Shown: positions 1 to 7,404 of the stretch, piece by piece
Position numbering within the stretch: position 1 is the first letter of the stretch
Layout: every line of letters begins with the position of its first letter
NCBI GenBank assembly: GCA_015489285.1
Contig: WGAA01000320.1
Span: 1 to 18,202 of the forward strand
Origin: Anaerolineae bacterium
Lineage (GTDB): Bacteria; Chloroflexota; Anaerolineae; JAADDB01
Length of the DNA stretch: 18,202 nt
Reading direction: 5' to 3'
Made by a program: the position numbers and the translations under genes
Notes under the pieces: model-generated
The model's input: the letters and a program-made list of their open reading frames with translations, nothing else
Databases searched by the model: none
Told to the model about the DNA's origin: nothing

Positions 1-1993
1 AGTCGGCCAGCTGGGAGATGTGGACAAGACCCTCGATGCCGGGCAGGATCTCCACGAACGCGCCGTAGGGCTCCACCCGGACGACCCGCCCGGTGAAGAT
101 CTCGCCCACCTGGGCCTCCTTCGTCAGCGTCTCGATCTCCCGGATGGCCGACTCGGCATCCTGCTTGTTGTGGGAGGCGATGTAGACCGTCCCGTCCTCG
201 TCGATGTCGATCTTCACGTCGTACTCATCCTGCATCTTGCGGATGACCTTACCGCCGGGGCCGATGATGCGCCCGATCTTCAGCGGGTCGATCTTGATGA
301 TCTCGATGCGCGGCGCGTAAGGGGAGAGCTCCGGCCGCGGCTCGGGAATGACTTCCAGCATCCGCTCCAGGATGTAAAGCCGCGCGTCCCGGGCCTGATC
401 CAGGGCCTGGCGCAGGATCTCGTAGGAGAGCCCCGCGATCTTGATGTCCATCTGCAAGGCCGTAATGCCCTCACGCGTCCCCGCGACCTTGAAATCCATG
501 TCCCCCAGCATGTCCTCCATCCCCTGGATGTCCGTGAGGATGGCGTAGCGCCCACTTTCGGGGTCGGTGATGAGCCCCATCGCAATGCCCGCAACCGGGG
601 CCTTGATGGGGACCCCCGCGTCCATGAGGGAGAGGGTGCTGCCGCACACGGAGGCCATCGAGGTGGAGCCGTTGGAGGCCAGCACCTCGGAGACGAGGCG
701 GATGGTGTAGGGGAACTCTTCCTGGGGCGGGATGACGGGCTCCAAGGCCCGCTCGGCCAGGGCCCCATGTCCGATCTCCCGGCGCTTGGGCCCCCGCATC
801 GGTCGGACTTCACCCGTGGAGTAGGGCGGGAAGTTGTAGTGGTGGATGTACCGCTTCGTCTCCTCGGGGAACAGGGTGTCCAGCTCCTGGGCCTCCCGGG
901 GCGTTCCCAGGGTGGCGATGGTCAGAACCTGGGTTTCCCCTCGCTGGAAGAGGCCGGAACCGTGGGTGCGGGGCAGGATGCCCACCTGGATCTTCAAGGG
1001 ACGGATGGTGGTGTAATCCCGCCCGTCGGGTCGGACCCCCTCCTCGAGGATCATCTTGCGGGTGAGCTTCTTCAGCACGCTTTCGTAGGCGCTCTTGATG
1101 AGGGAGGGGGAGAGGGTTTCGCCCCGCTCCTCGGCCTCCCGCGTGAGGGTTTCCACGACTTCCTTGCGGATGGCGTCCAGCGCGTCGGACCGTTCCTTCT
1201 TGGGCAGGAAGCGGTGAAGCACCTCGTTGATCTTCTCCCCCGCCAGGTCGTGGACGGCTTGCTTGAGCTCCTCGGGGACGAGGAAGAGGGGGGGCTCCAT
1301 TTTCTCCTTGCCGATTTCCTCCCGCATCTGCTTTTGCAGCTGGATGAGGGGTTGCATGGCTTCATGGGCCAGCTTCAGGGCCTCGATCATCATGTCCTCG
1401 GGGACCTGGTCGGCCCCGCTTTCGACCATGATGATGGCCTCCTCGGTTCCGGCCACGCGCAAGTCCAGGGTACTGCGCTCCAGCTCCGATGCGGTGGGGT
1501 TGACGACGAACTCGCCGTCGACGTAGCCGATGCGCACCGCGCCGATGGGGCCACCCCAGGGGATATCGGAGATGGTCAGCGCGGCCGAAGCCCCGATGAT
1601 CGCGGGGATGTCCAGCAAATTCTCCTCGTCGGAGCTGAGGGAGGTGATGACGATCTGCACGTCGTTGCGGAATCCCTCGGGGAAGAGGGGACGCAACGGG
1701 CGGTCGACCAGACGGGCCAGCAGGATCGCTCCCTCCCCGGGACGTCCCTCGCGGCGGAACCAGGATCCGGGGATGCGGCCGGCCGCGTACAAGCGTTCCT
1801 CGTACTCGACGCTTAAGGGGAAGAAATCTATGTCCTCACGGGGTTCCTTGCTTGCCGTGGCGGTGGCGAGGATCATGCTATCGCCGACGCGCACCGTCAC
1901 AGAACCGTTTGCCAGGAAGGCCAGGTGGCCTGTTTCGATGATGAATTCCTTTCCCGCGACGTCTACTGTGTACCGTTTATACTCCGTGTTCAT
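1..1993 (-). CDS. pnp: polyribonucleotide nucleotidyltransferase (PNPase), 3' end cut by window edge
   Basis: PNPase degrades RNA 3' to 5' by phosphorolysis and can also add tails. About 664 residues are visible of the usual ~700-750; the missing part is the end of the S1 domain. The N-terminal RNase PH core contains GRIPGSWFRREGRPGE and DRPLRPLFP. The second core starts near RPDGR and carries GLFQRGETQVL, NGSTSMASVCG and the catalytic-loop motif GDMDFKVAGT (around residue 499). A KH motif GRIIGPGGKVIRK lies near residue 576, and an S1 domain with GAFVEILPGIEGLVHISQLA runs off the edge. The ATG at 1991-1993 has a GGAGG Shine-Dalgarno about 10 nt upstream. It lies downstream of rpsO in the same direction, the widespread rpsO-pnp order, but a terminator and a structured leader separate the two. 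Identification is secure; only the C-terminus is unseen. Confidence 0.97.
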   Translation of the reverse strand, partial: MNTEYKRYTVDVAGKEFIIETGHLAFLANGSVTVRVGDSMILATATASKEPREDIDFFPLSVEYEERLYAAGRIPGSWFRREGRPGEGAILLARLVDRPLRPLFPEGFRNDVQIVITSLSSDEENLLDIPAIIGASAALTISDIPWGGPIGAVRIGYVDGEFVVNPTASELERSTLDLRVAGTEEAIIMVESGADQVPEDMMIEALKLAHEAMQPLIQLQKQMREEIGKEKMEPPLFLVPEELKQAVHDLAGEKINEVLHRFLPKKERSDALDAIRKEVVETLTREAEERGETLSPSLIKSAYESVLKKLTRKMILEEGVRPDGRDYTTIRPLKIQVGILPRTHGSGLFQRGETQVLTIATLGTPREAQELDTLFPEETKRYIHHYNFPPYSTGEVRPMRGPKRREIGHGALAERALEPVIPPQEEFPYTIRLVSEVLASNGSTSMASVCGSTLSLMDAGVPIKAPVAGIAMGLITDPESGRYAILTDIQGMEDMLGDMDFKVAGTREGITALQMDIKIAGLSYEILRQALDQARDARLYILERMLEVIPEPRPELSPYAPRIEIIKIDPLKIGRIIGPGGKVIRKMQDEYDVKIDIDEDGTVYIASHNKQDAESAIREIETLTKEAQVGEIFTGRVVRVEPYGAFVEILPGIEGLVHISQLAD

Positions 1994-2007
1994 TGTAACC
2001 TTTTCCT

Positions 2008-2088
2008 CCAAACCTCTAATTTGGGATCTTTCCCGTGCGAAACTCGGAAAGATCGGGCCTTGCTTTCAGGTCCTTTCGTAGCAAGGCC
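2008..2088 (-). promoter_or_regulatory. tandem hairpins in the pnp 5' leader
   Basis: Two inverted repeats lie just upstream of pnp. One has perfect 8-bp arms, 2056-2063 with 2081-2088 (GGCCTTGC/GCAAGGCC, 17-nt loop). The other has perfect 9-bp arms, 2025-2033 with 2046-2054 (GATCTTTCC/GGAAAGATC, 12-nt loop). A third small dyad (CCAAA 2008-2012 / TTTGG 2020-2024) touches the Shine-Dalgarno. In E. coli, pnp is autoregulated through RNase III cleavage of a leader stem. A similar role here is inference from position and structure; no homology is visible. Confidence 0.45.
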
Positions 2089-2193
2089 AAAGTGTGTGTT
2101 TCCCTTCGCGTTTCATCCTTAAGAGGATACGTTCATCAATCCGTTATAGTTTGTCGAGGCACCAAAGCGAGGCCCGTCGGGGTGTCCCTGCCG

Positions 2194-2233
2194 AAAAAAA
2201 GCTATGGGCCACCTGGATTTCGGTGGCCCATAG
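2194..2233 (-). terminator. Rho-independent terminator after rpsO
   Basis: Perfect 12-bp arms (2202-2213 with 2222-2233, CTATGGGCCACC and its complement) enclose an 8-nt loop. On the minus strand a run of seven T follows (2194-2200). The hairpin begins 5 nt after the rpsO stop codon, so it should end rpsO transcripts and leave pnp dependent on read-through or on its own promoter. Confidence 0.9.
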
Positions 2234-2238
2234 TGCCC

Positions 2239-2508
2239 CTACCGACGTAAACCGAGACGTTCGATGAGTGACCGATACCGCTGGCGGTCGGTGCGCTCCA
2301 GGTAGCGGAGGAGCTTCCGACGCCGTCCAACGAGCTTGAGCAGACCACGCCGAGAGTGTTCGTCCTTCTTGTGGACCTTCAAATGTTCGGTCAAGTGGTT
2401 GATGCGCCAGGTCAGGAGCGCGACCTGAACCTCCGGGGATCCGGTATCCCCCTCGTGGATGGCAAACTGTTCGATGATCTCTCGCTTCTTCTCCGGTGTC
2501 AGTCCCAT
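2239..2508 (-). CDS. rpsO: 30S ribosomal protein S15
   Basis: S15 is a primary 16S rRNA-binding protein of the small-subunit platform. The 89-residue product is full length and matches the family throughout: EGDTGSPEVQVALLTWRI near residues 19-36, the HLKVHKKDEHSRRGLLKLVG segment containing the conserved rRNA-binding His/Asp/Ser positions, and a basic C-terminal helix RRRKLLRYLERTD. The ATG is at 2506-2508. The sequence GGAATACC directly before it is one arm of a stem described separately. A near-consensus promoter is about 130 nt upstream and a strong terminator follows immediately, so the gene looks like a single-gene transcription unit. S15 commonly represses its own mRNA in bacteria through varied leader structures; the leader here is a candidate for that. 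Confidence 0.97.
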   Translation of the reverse strand: MGLTPEKKREIIEQFAIHEGDTGSPEVQVALLTWRINHLTEHLKVHKKDEHSRRGLLKLVGRRRKLLRYLERTDRQRYRSLIERLGLRR

Positions 2509-2561
2509 GGTATTCCTGTCCTTTCCTTGTCCTCCACCGCCCGCGGTGCCGCCGGAATACC
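2509..2561 (-). promoter_or_regulatory. start-codon-proximal stem in rpsO leader
   Basis: Bases 2509-2516 and 2554-2561 are perfect 8-bp complements (GGTATTCC/GGAATACC in the mRNA sense). The downstream arm ends at the base before the rpsO ATG. The 37-nt loop holds a smaller CACCG/CGGTG hairpin (2535-2539, 2544-2548) and the purine-rich GGAGGACAAGGAAAGGA segment. Folding would hide the start region. An S15 autoregulatory site is a reasonable inference. Confidence 0.5.
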
Positions 2562-2639
2562 GAAGCGCGCATCCCAGAGCGGGGAAGAGATTTGTGCTTC
2601 TTCCGTCGACATGTGCGTAGGATGTAGAATAACCTCTAC

Positions 2640-2667
2640 ATTATACACCGTCCGGCGGGATTGCAAA
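2640..2667 (-). promoter_or_regulatory. sigma-70-type promoter of rpsO
   Basis: On the minus strand there is a perfect TATAAT -10 box (2640-2645) and TTTGCA as -35 (2662-2667) with a 16-bp spacer. The predicted start is near 2633. A dyad TGTAGA-N6-TCTACA (2623-2640) covers the start and abuts the -10 box; it could be an operator or a short 5' hairpin. Confidence 0.7.
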
Positions 2668-2682
2668 ATCGCAGCCTCGGTT

Positions 2683-2717
2683 CAGACTTCCGAAATCTGC
2701 GAGACTTCGGAAGTCTG
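2683..2717. repeat. hairpin element, copy 1 (downstream of the PsiE-like gene)
   Basis: First of four copies in the window. The arms start CAGACTTCCGAA and end TTCGGAAGTCTG. One mismatch sits in the inner stem (2695/2705) and the loop is TGCGA. It lies 49 bp past the PsiE-like stop codon with no T-run, so it is not a classical terminator. Confidence 0.85.
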
Positions 2718-2745
2718 GCCAGGGCTCTCCCTACCATGCCAGCCC

Positions 2746-2759
2746 ATTACTCGTTACGC
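2746..2759. repeat. short heptamer pair at the 3' end of the PsiE-like gene
   Basis: ATTACTC followed by GTTACGC, 6 bp past the stop codon of the PsiE-like gene. It resembles the longer arrays at 8003-8031 and 15328-15351 but has only two units, so chance cannot be excluded. Confidence 0.35.
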
Positions 2760-2765
2760 CCAGGC

Positions 2766-3305
2766 TTACTCCCCCTGGAGGAGCTGGGCCCAGGTGGGAG
2801 CCTCACCGTAGGAGCGGCGTTCCTCCCGCAGCCGACGGGATTCTTCCAGCCGTTGCTGACGCAGGAGGTGAAGCCCCCGCACGAAGACGAAGAGGAGGAT
2901 CGCCAAAATGGCCAGCTCGACCAGGAGGGCAAGGAAGTGCTCCAGGCTCGCCTGGTTGACGATCCGCGTCCCCTCCGCGGTGATGATGAGTATGCGCCGC
3001 ACGACGGAGATGAGCCCCACAATGAGGAAGGGCTCACTGGACAGACGCCGCTGTCCAATGGAGATCTTCACCATCTGGAGGATCTCCGCCAGCATGGAGA
3101 TGAGGAGCAGTTTGTCCAACACCTCCAGCACATCCAGGGCACCCCGCCCCCATATCCAGGGGAGAATGTAGTAGGCCCAGATCTCCCCCAACGCGGCAAA
3201 CGCGGCCACCACCAGGGTGATGCCTATCCCCACATAAATGGGCAACTCCACGCGGGTCCACAGCACCCCCAGCCGCCGCCATCCCACAGGACCCTTCCCT
3301 TGCAT
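2766..3305 (-). CDS. PsiE-like four-helix membrane protein
   Basis: A 179-residue integral membrane protein resembling the phosphate-starvation-inducible PsiE family, whose biochemical role is unknown. Four hydrophobic segments are visible at about residues 19-41, 58-82, 91-109 and 121-142. The most family-like stretch is EPFLIVGLISVVRRILIITA, with the paired arginines between helices. The C-terminus is a charged, probably cytoplasmic, Arg/Glu-rich helix. I chose the ATG at 3303-3305 because AAGGAGG lies 5 nt upstream; a GTG at 3321-3323 would add six residues but has a poorly placed ribosome site. It follows the PBP1A gene by 57 nt in the same direction and is probably co-transcribed with it. 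No phosphate-regulation site is visible. Confidence 0.8.
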   Translation of the reverse strand: MQGKGPVGWRRLGVLWTRVELPIYVGIGITLVVAAFAALGEIWAYYILPWIWGRGALDVLEVLDKLLLISMLAEILQMVKISIGQRRLSSEPFLIVGLISVVRRILIITAEGTRIVNQASLEHFLALLVELAILAILLFVFVRGLHLLRQQRLEESRRLREERRSYGEAPTWAQLLQGE

Positions 3306-3362
3306 GGGCGCCTCCTTGCACACACCGTTCCCCGTATCCTCCCCGAATCCGGGGCCCCAACC

Positions 3363-6300
3363 TCACGACATCCTTCGTCGCTCCACCCACACCACCGGAG
3401 GAGCCCCCGGCAGTGCGGACGTCTCCTTCTCCTCCTTGTGGATGATGTAAATTCGCACGGGTGGGCTCTCGCTCTCGTTCCCCGCCTTATCGATGGCCTT
3501 CACCGTGATCAGGTGCGTCTCCGTGTACCCGTGCGTGTCCGAGATGACCATCATGCCCCCGTCCCACTCCTGAATGAGCCGCACCGTGCCGTCGGGCAAC
3601 GTCTCCTTCGTCACCTGGGTGACCGTGTACACCTCCTGAGTGACCGTCCCGTCGGGCAGGGTGATGGGCCGGGTCGCGGTGATGGGCGCCATGTCCTCCA
3701 CGGGGATCGTGTCGGACATGGTGATGGTCCACTTCTGGTTGAAGGGAGGCACCGTGCTCTCCGCGAACTTCTTGCCGTCCAGGTAGAACTCCGCGCGGGC
3801 CATCGCCCACTCCTCTTCGATATCCGGCTGGATGGTCACCCACTCATCGTCCTCCATGACGTAGATCGCGCCGTCCGGCGGCTGGACGATGGTCACCTTG
3901 GGCGGCGTGTTGTCCACCGTGACCTGCGTCTCCGCGGTGCGCACGCTGCCATCGTGGCCGAAGACGCTCAGGCGCAAGGTGTACAGCCCCTCGGGAAGCC
4001 CGCGGGTATCCCAGTATTCCAGGACATTGTGGTCCACCTGGTTCCCGTGGTCCGGCCCGATCCGAGTCCATTGGGAGGGACTGAGCCCGGGACCGAACTC
4101 CAGGCGGTAGTGGCTGAAATTCCCGCCCCGTGCGTTCCCCCAAATCTCCACCACATCCCGCACGTAGGAGAAGGGCCGCGGCCGAATGATGGCGACCTCC
4201 GCGTTGAACTGGGTGGGGCCGTACTCGTCATCGTACTCCTTGGGCGGCTGCGGGATGTGATTCTCCTTGATCCAATCGTTGGCCTCGGGGGGCAGGATCA
4301 TGTAAATCCGTCGTTCCCGCAACTCGGGGGGCGTGTACGGCGTGGCCAGCTTCCCGTTCACCTTGTTAATCTCGAAAGCCCGCCACACGTTGTCGTACTC
4401 CGTGGGCTCATGCCCCTCCAGGAAAATATCCGTGATGACCTTGTGGACCTCGCGGCACTCGGGCGTGGGCAGGAGGCCGCTCGGCCAGCACACCTCCAGA
4501 TCCACGATCCCGGGAGGACGGTAGAACTCCACGGGGGGCAAATGCTTGTGGGCCACGGCCATGACATCGTGGAAAATCGGGGCCGCGCCGATAGCCCCCG
4601 ACACGTGGTTCATGGGCTCATTATCCGCGTTCCCCACCCACACCCCCGTCACGATCTGGGGCGTGTACCCAATGGTCCACGCGTCCCGGAAATCGTTGCT
4701 CGTCCCCGTCTTCGCGGCCACCGGGCGGTCGTCCAGGACCAAATACTTGGCAAAGCGGCCGAACGCGGGCGGTCGCGGCCGGGGATCGGAGAGGACGTTG
4801 TTCATCATGTACGCCAGTTGGGGGGAGAGAACCTCCTGAGACTCGGGTTTCTCGTACTGGTAGAGGATGTTCCCATCGCTGTCCCGCACCTGGAGAATGG
4901 CCACCGGGTCCAGGGTACGGTATCCGGGCCGTTGCTTCTCCGGGGGAACGGGCTCCCCCACCATACGGCCGTTGTTGGCGAAGACGCTGAACGCGTAAGC
5001 CATGTCCAGCAACTTCACCTCCCCCCCGCCCAGGGTCAGGGAGAGGCCGTAATAATCCCGGTTCAACGTCGTAATCCCCAAGCGGTGGGCCATATCGACC
5101 ACGTTCTTCACCCCCACCTGAGCCAGCGTCCACACGGCCGGGATGTTGTGCGAGCGCTGCAACGCCTCCCGCATCGTCTCCGGCCCGTGGTAGCGGCGGT
5201 CGTAGTTCTCGGGCACGTAAATGCCCGCCTGGGGATCGGGGAAGACCTGACGCACATCCAGGACCATGTGGGCCGGGTAGTACTTGCCCGTGCTGAACGC
5301 GGTCAAATAGGTGAAGGGCTTGAAGCTGGAGCCGGGCTGGCGTTCGGCCACGGCCATGTTCACTTCCCCATCGATATCCTCGTTGTAGAAATCCACACTG
5401 CCCACCATGGCCAGGATCTCCCCCGTGTTCGCCCGGAGGACGACCACGGCCGCGTTGTGCGCGTTCCGGTCGATCTTCGGGTCCTCCTCCAGCGCCCGGA
5501 TGTGCTCTCGGGCGATGCGTTCCGCCTCCTTCTGCAGATCGTAATCCAGCGTCGTGTAGACGACGACGCCCTTGCGCCAGATGTAGAAGGGGTCCTCGGG
5601 CGTGTTGAAGCGGTCCTCCAGTTGCTTCAACACGTAAAGGGCAAAGTGGGGCGCGTCGGAAACGTTGTACCGCTCCGCGATGGAATCCCGCAGGTTCAAC
5701 TCCTCCGCGTACGCGCGTCGGGCCTCCTCCGGCGTGATATACCCCGCCTCCACCATCGCCTGGAGAACCTTCCACTGGCGGCGTTTGGCGATCTCCATAT
5801 CATAGAATGGATTCAACAGAGGGGACTGGGGGATATGGGCCAGCATGGCCGCCTCGGCCAGGGTGAGATCCTTCGCGTGTTTGTTGAAATAGACCCGGGC
5901 CGCGGCCTCGATGCCGTAAGCATTGCTCCCGTAATAGTTGGAATTCAAGTACCACTCAAGGATCTTGTTCTTGGGATAGCGCCGGGTCACCTCCAGCGCC
6001 AGGATGACCTCTTTGATCTTCCGGGTATAGGAGCGTTTGATGCGCTCCTCGTAATCGAAGACCATGTTCTTGATCAACTGCTGGGTGATGGAAGACCCAC
6101 CCTGGATGGGGCCGCCCCGCAGGTTGGACACAAAGGCCCGGATGATCCCCCGCACGTTCACCCCCGGGTTGTCGTAAAAACTCCGGTCCTCCAGGGCAAT
6201 GGTGGCCTTGATGACCCAGGGAGAGATCTCCTCCAGGGGCACATACGTCCGGTCCCCCCGGAAGGGGCGGGGGTCGATGGCCTCGTAAAGGAGGTGCTTG

Positions 6301-6560
6301 CCCGTCCGGTCGTAAATTTTGACCGTCTGGAATTCCTCCTGAACGCTCTCGATGACGCTGGGGTCGGGGAGTTGGCGGGCGAAGTACATGTAGATGCCGG
6401 CGACGGCACCGGCCGTCGCGGTCACCACCGCGGTGGTGGAGAGGAGGACGACGATGAGGAGCACGGCGACCAGTCGGGCCAACCACGTGCCCACCGACGG
6501 GGGACGTTGGGCCAACCGGCGACGACGTCGCTTGCGGATGACATGATATGTGGCGTTCAT
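3363..6560 (-). CDS. class A penicillin-binding protein (glycosyltransferase + transpeptidase) with Ig-like C-terminal extension
   Basis: A bifunctional peptidoglycan synthase that polymerises lipid II and cross-links stem peptides at the outer face of the membrane. The 1065 residues read: basic cytoplasmic tail (RKRRRRR, 9-15), a membrane anchor about 28-56, and a GT51 domain with catalytic Glu124 in ALEDRSFYDNPGV and GGSSITQQLIKN (154-165). The transpeptidase domain has SSFK (nucleophile Ser411), SHN (470-472) and KTGT (617-620). After about residue 690 comes a long extension with a PRPFSYVRDVVEIWGNA beta-domain (around 794-880) and a second Ig-like domain (around 884-1038) starting VTVDNTPPKVTIVQPPDG. 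Most PBP1A proteins are about 650-850 residues, so this is long. All catalytic motifs are intact. The ATG is at 6558-6560, with AAGAGGATGGGG upstream. Confidence 0.95.
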   Translation of the reverse strand: MNATYHVIRKRRRRRLAQRPPSVGTWLARLVAVLLIVVLLSTTAVVTATAGAVAGIYMYFARQLPDPSVIESVQEEFQTVKIYDRTGKHLLYEAIDPRPFRGDRTYVPLEEISPWVIKATIALEDRSFYDNPGVNVRGIIRAFVSNLRGGPIQGGSSITQQLIKNMVFDYEERIKRSYTRKIKEVILALEVTRRYPKNKILEWYLNSNYYGSNAYGIEAAARVYFNKHAKDLTLAEAAMLAHIPQSPLLNPFYDMEIAKRRQWKVLQAMVEAGYITPEEARRAYAEELNLRDSIAERYNVSDAPHFALYVLKQLEDRFNTPEDPFYIWRKGVVVYTTLDYDLQKEAERIAREHIRALEEDPKIDRNAHNAAVVVLRANTGEILAMVGSVDFYNEDIDGEVNMAVAERQPGSSFKPFTYLTAFSTGKYYPAHMVLDVRQVFPDPQAGIYVPENYDRRYHGPETMREALQRSHNIPAVWTLAQVGVKNVVDMAHRLGITTLNRDYYGLSLTLGGGEVKLLDMAYAFSVFANNGRMVGEPVPPEKQRPGYRTLDPVAILQVRDSDGNILYQYEKPESQEVLSPQLAYMMNNVLSDPRPRPPAFGRFAKYLVLDDRPVAAKTGTSNDFRDAWTIGYTPQIVTGVWVGNADNEPMNHVSGAIGAAPIFHDVMAVAHKHLPPVEFYRPPGIVDLEVCWPSGLLPTPECREVHKVITDIFLEGHEPTEYDNVWRAFEINKVNGKLATPYTPPELRERRIYMILPPEANDWIKENHIPQPPKEYDDEYGPTQFNAEVAIIRPRPFSYVRDVVEIWGNARGGNFSHYRLEFGPGLSPSQWTRIGPDHGNQVDHNVLEYWDTRGLPEGLYTLRLSVFGHDGSVRTAETQVTVDNTPPKVTIVQPPDGAIYVMEDDEWVTIQPDIEEEWAMARAEFYLDGKKFAESTVPPFNQKWTITMSDTIPVEDMAPITATRPITLPDGTVTQEVYTVTQVTKETLPDGTVRLIQEWDGGMMVISDTHGYTETHLITVKAIDKAGNESESPPVRIYIIHKEEKETSALPGAPPVVWVERRRMS

Positions 6561-6862
6561 TACAACCCCATCCTCTTGCCGGACAATCTCTGTGTAATAT
6601 TACGCCTTCCCGGGGCAGGGGACAAACCGGCCCGGAAGGGACAACGGGTGAAACACACACATGGGTACGCAGAAAGCCGGGCAGAGGATTGGGGAGACAA
6701 AGAGGGGGGAAGGGAGAGCGGTGAGGGCGACCATGTGTGCACAATGAAAGCCGCGACGGGCGAACGATGCACACGCTCTCCCCATCTAGATTTCACGACA
6801 GCGCCCGCTGCCGGAAATCTCCACAACCGACCGGGCTTTCCCCACCGTCGCTTCGAGCGCCC
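6561..6862. other. intergenic region upstream of the PBP gene
   Basis: 302 bp without a convincing gene. It contains the PBP promoter described separately. Its left half is purine-rich on the plus strand (GAGGGGGGAAGGGAG near 6701-6715), giving a pyrimidine-rich leader region on the minus strand. A short palindrome TGTGCACA occurs near 6735. Nothing else stands out. Confidence 0.5.
6597..6625 (-). promoter_or_regulatory. promoter candidate for the PBP / PsiE-like unit
   Basis: On the minus strand TTGTCC (6620-6625) and TAATAT (6597-6602) are separated by exactly 17 bp. Each hexamer matches the sigma-70 consensus at four of six positions. The -10 lies in the palindrome GTAATATTAC. The start would fall about 30 nt upstream of the PBP ATG. 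Confidence 0.55.
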
Positions 6863-7063
6863 TTACCCGAAGAAGGAGAGCGAGAGGGAGAAGAGACTCA
6901 CCATTGCCGACCCTATGGTGAAGATACCTCCCAGGACCCACTCCCCATCTTTCTCATCCTTCCCTCGGGATACGGCAACCAAGGTAAGGAAGAGGAACAC
7001 GGTGGCGACGCCCGCCCAATACACGCCGAACAGCAATAAGAAAGCCCTCAATGTCGAGGACAT
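6863..7063 (-). CDS. small two-helix membrane protein, unknown function
   Basis: A 66-residue protein I do not recognise. Two hydrophobic segments (about 5-31 and 41-64) flank a short charged loop RGKDEKDGE, so it is probably a helical hairpin in the cytoplasmic membrane. The start is ATG 7061-7063 because AAAGGAGG sits 8 nt upstream, close to ideal; the same frame stays open further upstream but that part has Cys/Pro-rich low-quality sequence and no ribosome site. It precedes the PBP gene by 302 bp in the same direction. Function cannot be stated; a role linked to the envelope is only suggested by the neighbour. Confidence 0.75.
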   Translation of the reverse strand: MSSTLRAFLLLFGVYWAGVATVFLFLTLVAVSRGKDEKDGEWVLGGIFTIGSAMVSLFSLSLSFFG

Positions 7064-7157
7064 GACTCCGCCCTCCTTTCCGTCCCCGAAGGGACACCAG
7101 GACGGGGGACGTGCCCCGCCCTCACTACATATAACACACAACGGGCGGAAACAGATA

Positions 7158-7260
7158 CCGGGTTCGACGCACGATAACGGTTGAAACCCGGGGGGATTGG
7201 TGACTGCAGGTTTGTGGGCCCCACCGATCGCCAATCCCCCGGTCTACCTATATAGTAGAT
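7158..7260. repeat. nested inverted repeats (cruciform-like block)
   Basis: Consecutive dyads: CCGGGTT 7158-7164 with AACCCGG 7185-7191; CCGGGGGGATTGG 7188-7200 with CCAATCCCCCGG 7231-7242 (one bulged G); an inner GTGGGCCCCAC palindrome 7214-7224; and TCTAC/GTAGA near 7243-7259. The density of dyads suggests a structured RNA or a small mobile-element remnant, which I cannot decide between. Confidence 0.5.
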
Positions 7261-7350
7261 CCAACCTCTGGGAAAATGCTTGACCTCCATGTCCGTCCAA
7301 AAGTCAAGTTCCTGACATGAAGGAGAGCGTTCGGAAACTCGCGTTGCCCC

Positions 7351-7391
7351 CTCCAGACTTCCGAAATCTGCGAGATTTCGGAAGTCTGGAG
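7351..7391. repeat. hairpin element, copy 2 (18-bp perfect stem)
   Basis: The longest copy. Arms 7351-7368 and 7374-7391 are perfectly complementary over 18 bp around a TGCGA loop. It lies 13 bp left of heptamer array A, the same order as copy 4 beside array C. Confidence 0.92.
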
Positions 7392-7404
7392 CGCCCCCGG
7401 TAAC

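Noticed and set aside
20..1816. A 598-codon open frame on the plus strand opposite pnp
   Set aside because: The minus strand encodes PNPase with all domains in one frame; the plus-strand product has the Gly/Asp/Leu-rich look of a shadow frame.
2140..2190. Promoter for pnp with TATAAC on the minus strand near 2145
   Set aside because: The -10-like TATAAC is good, but no acceptable -35 lies 16-18 bp upstream, so I did not list it as a feature.
2144..2572. A 142-codon minus-strand frame overlapping rpsO
   Set aside because: It overlaps S15 in another frame, crosses the rpsO terminator hairpin and has no family resemblance.
2661..7184. A 1507-codon open frame on the plus strand opposite the PBP gene
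   Set aside because: It is antisense to a gene with every expected catalytic motif. Its product is His/Asp/Arg/Val-rich low-complexity sequence with no domain, and it starts inside the rpsO promoter region. High GC at third positions removes stops from the opposite strand.
7158..7200. tRNA fragment, suggested by GGGTTCGA
   Set aside because: No acceptor, D or anticodon arm can be folded around it; the match is limited to a T-arm-like octamer.
7351..7391. Rho-independent terminators at the 33-bp hairpin copies
   Set aside because: None of the four copies is followed by a T-run on either strand, and one lies upstream of ruvB instead of behind a gene.
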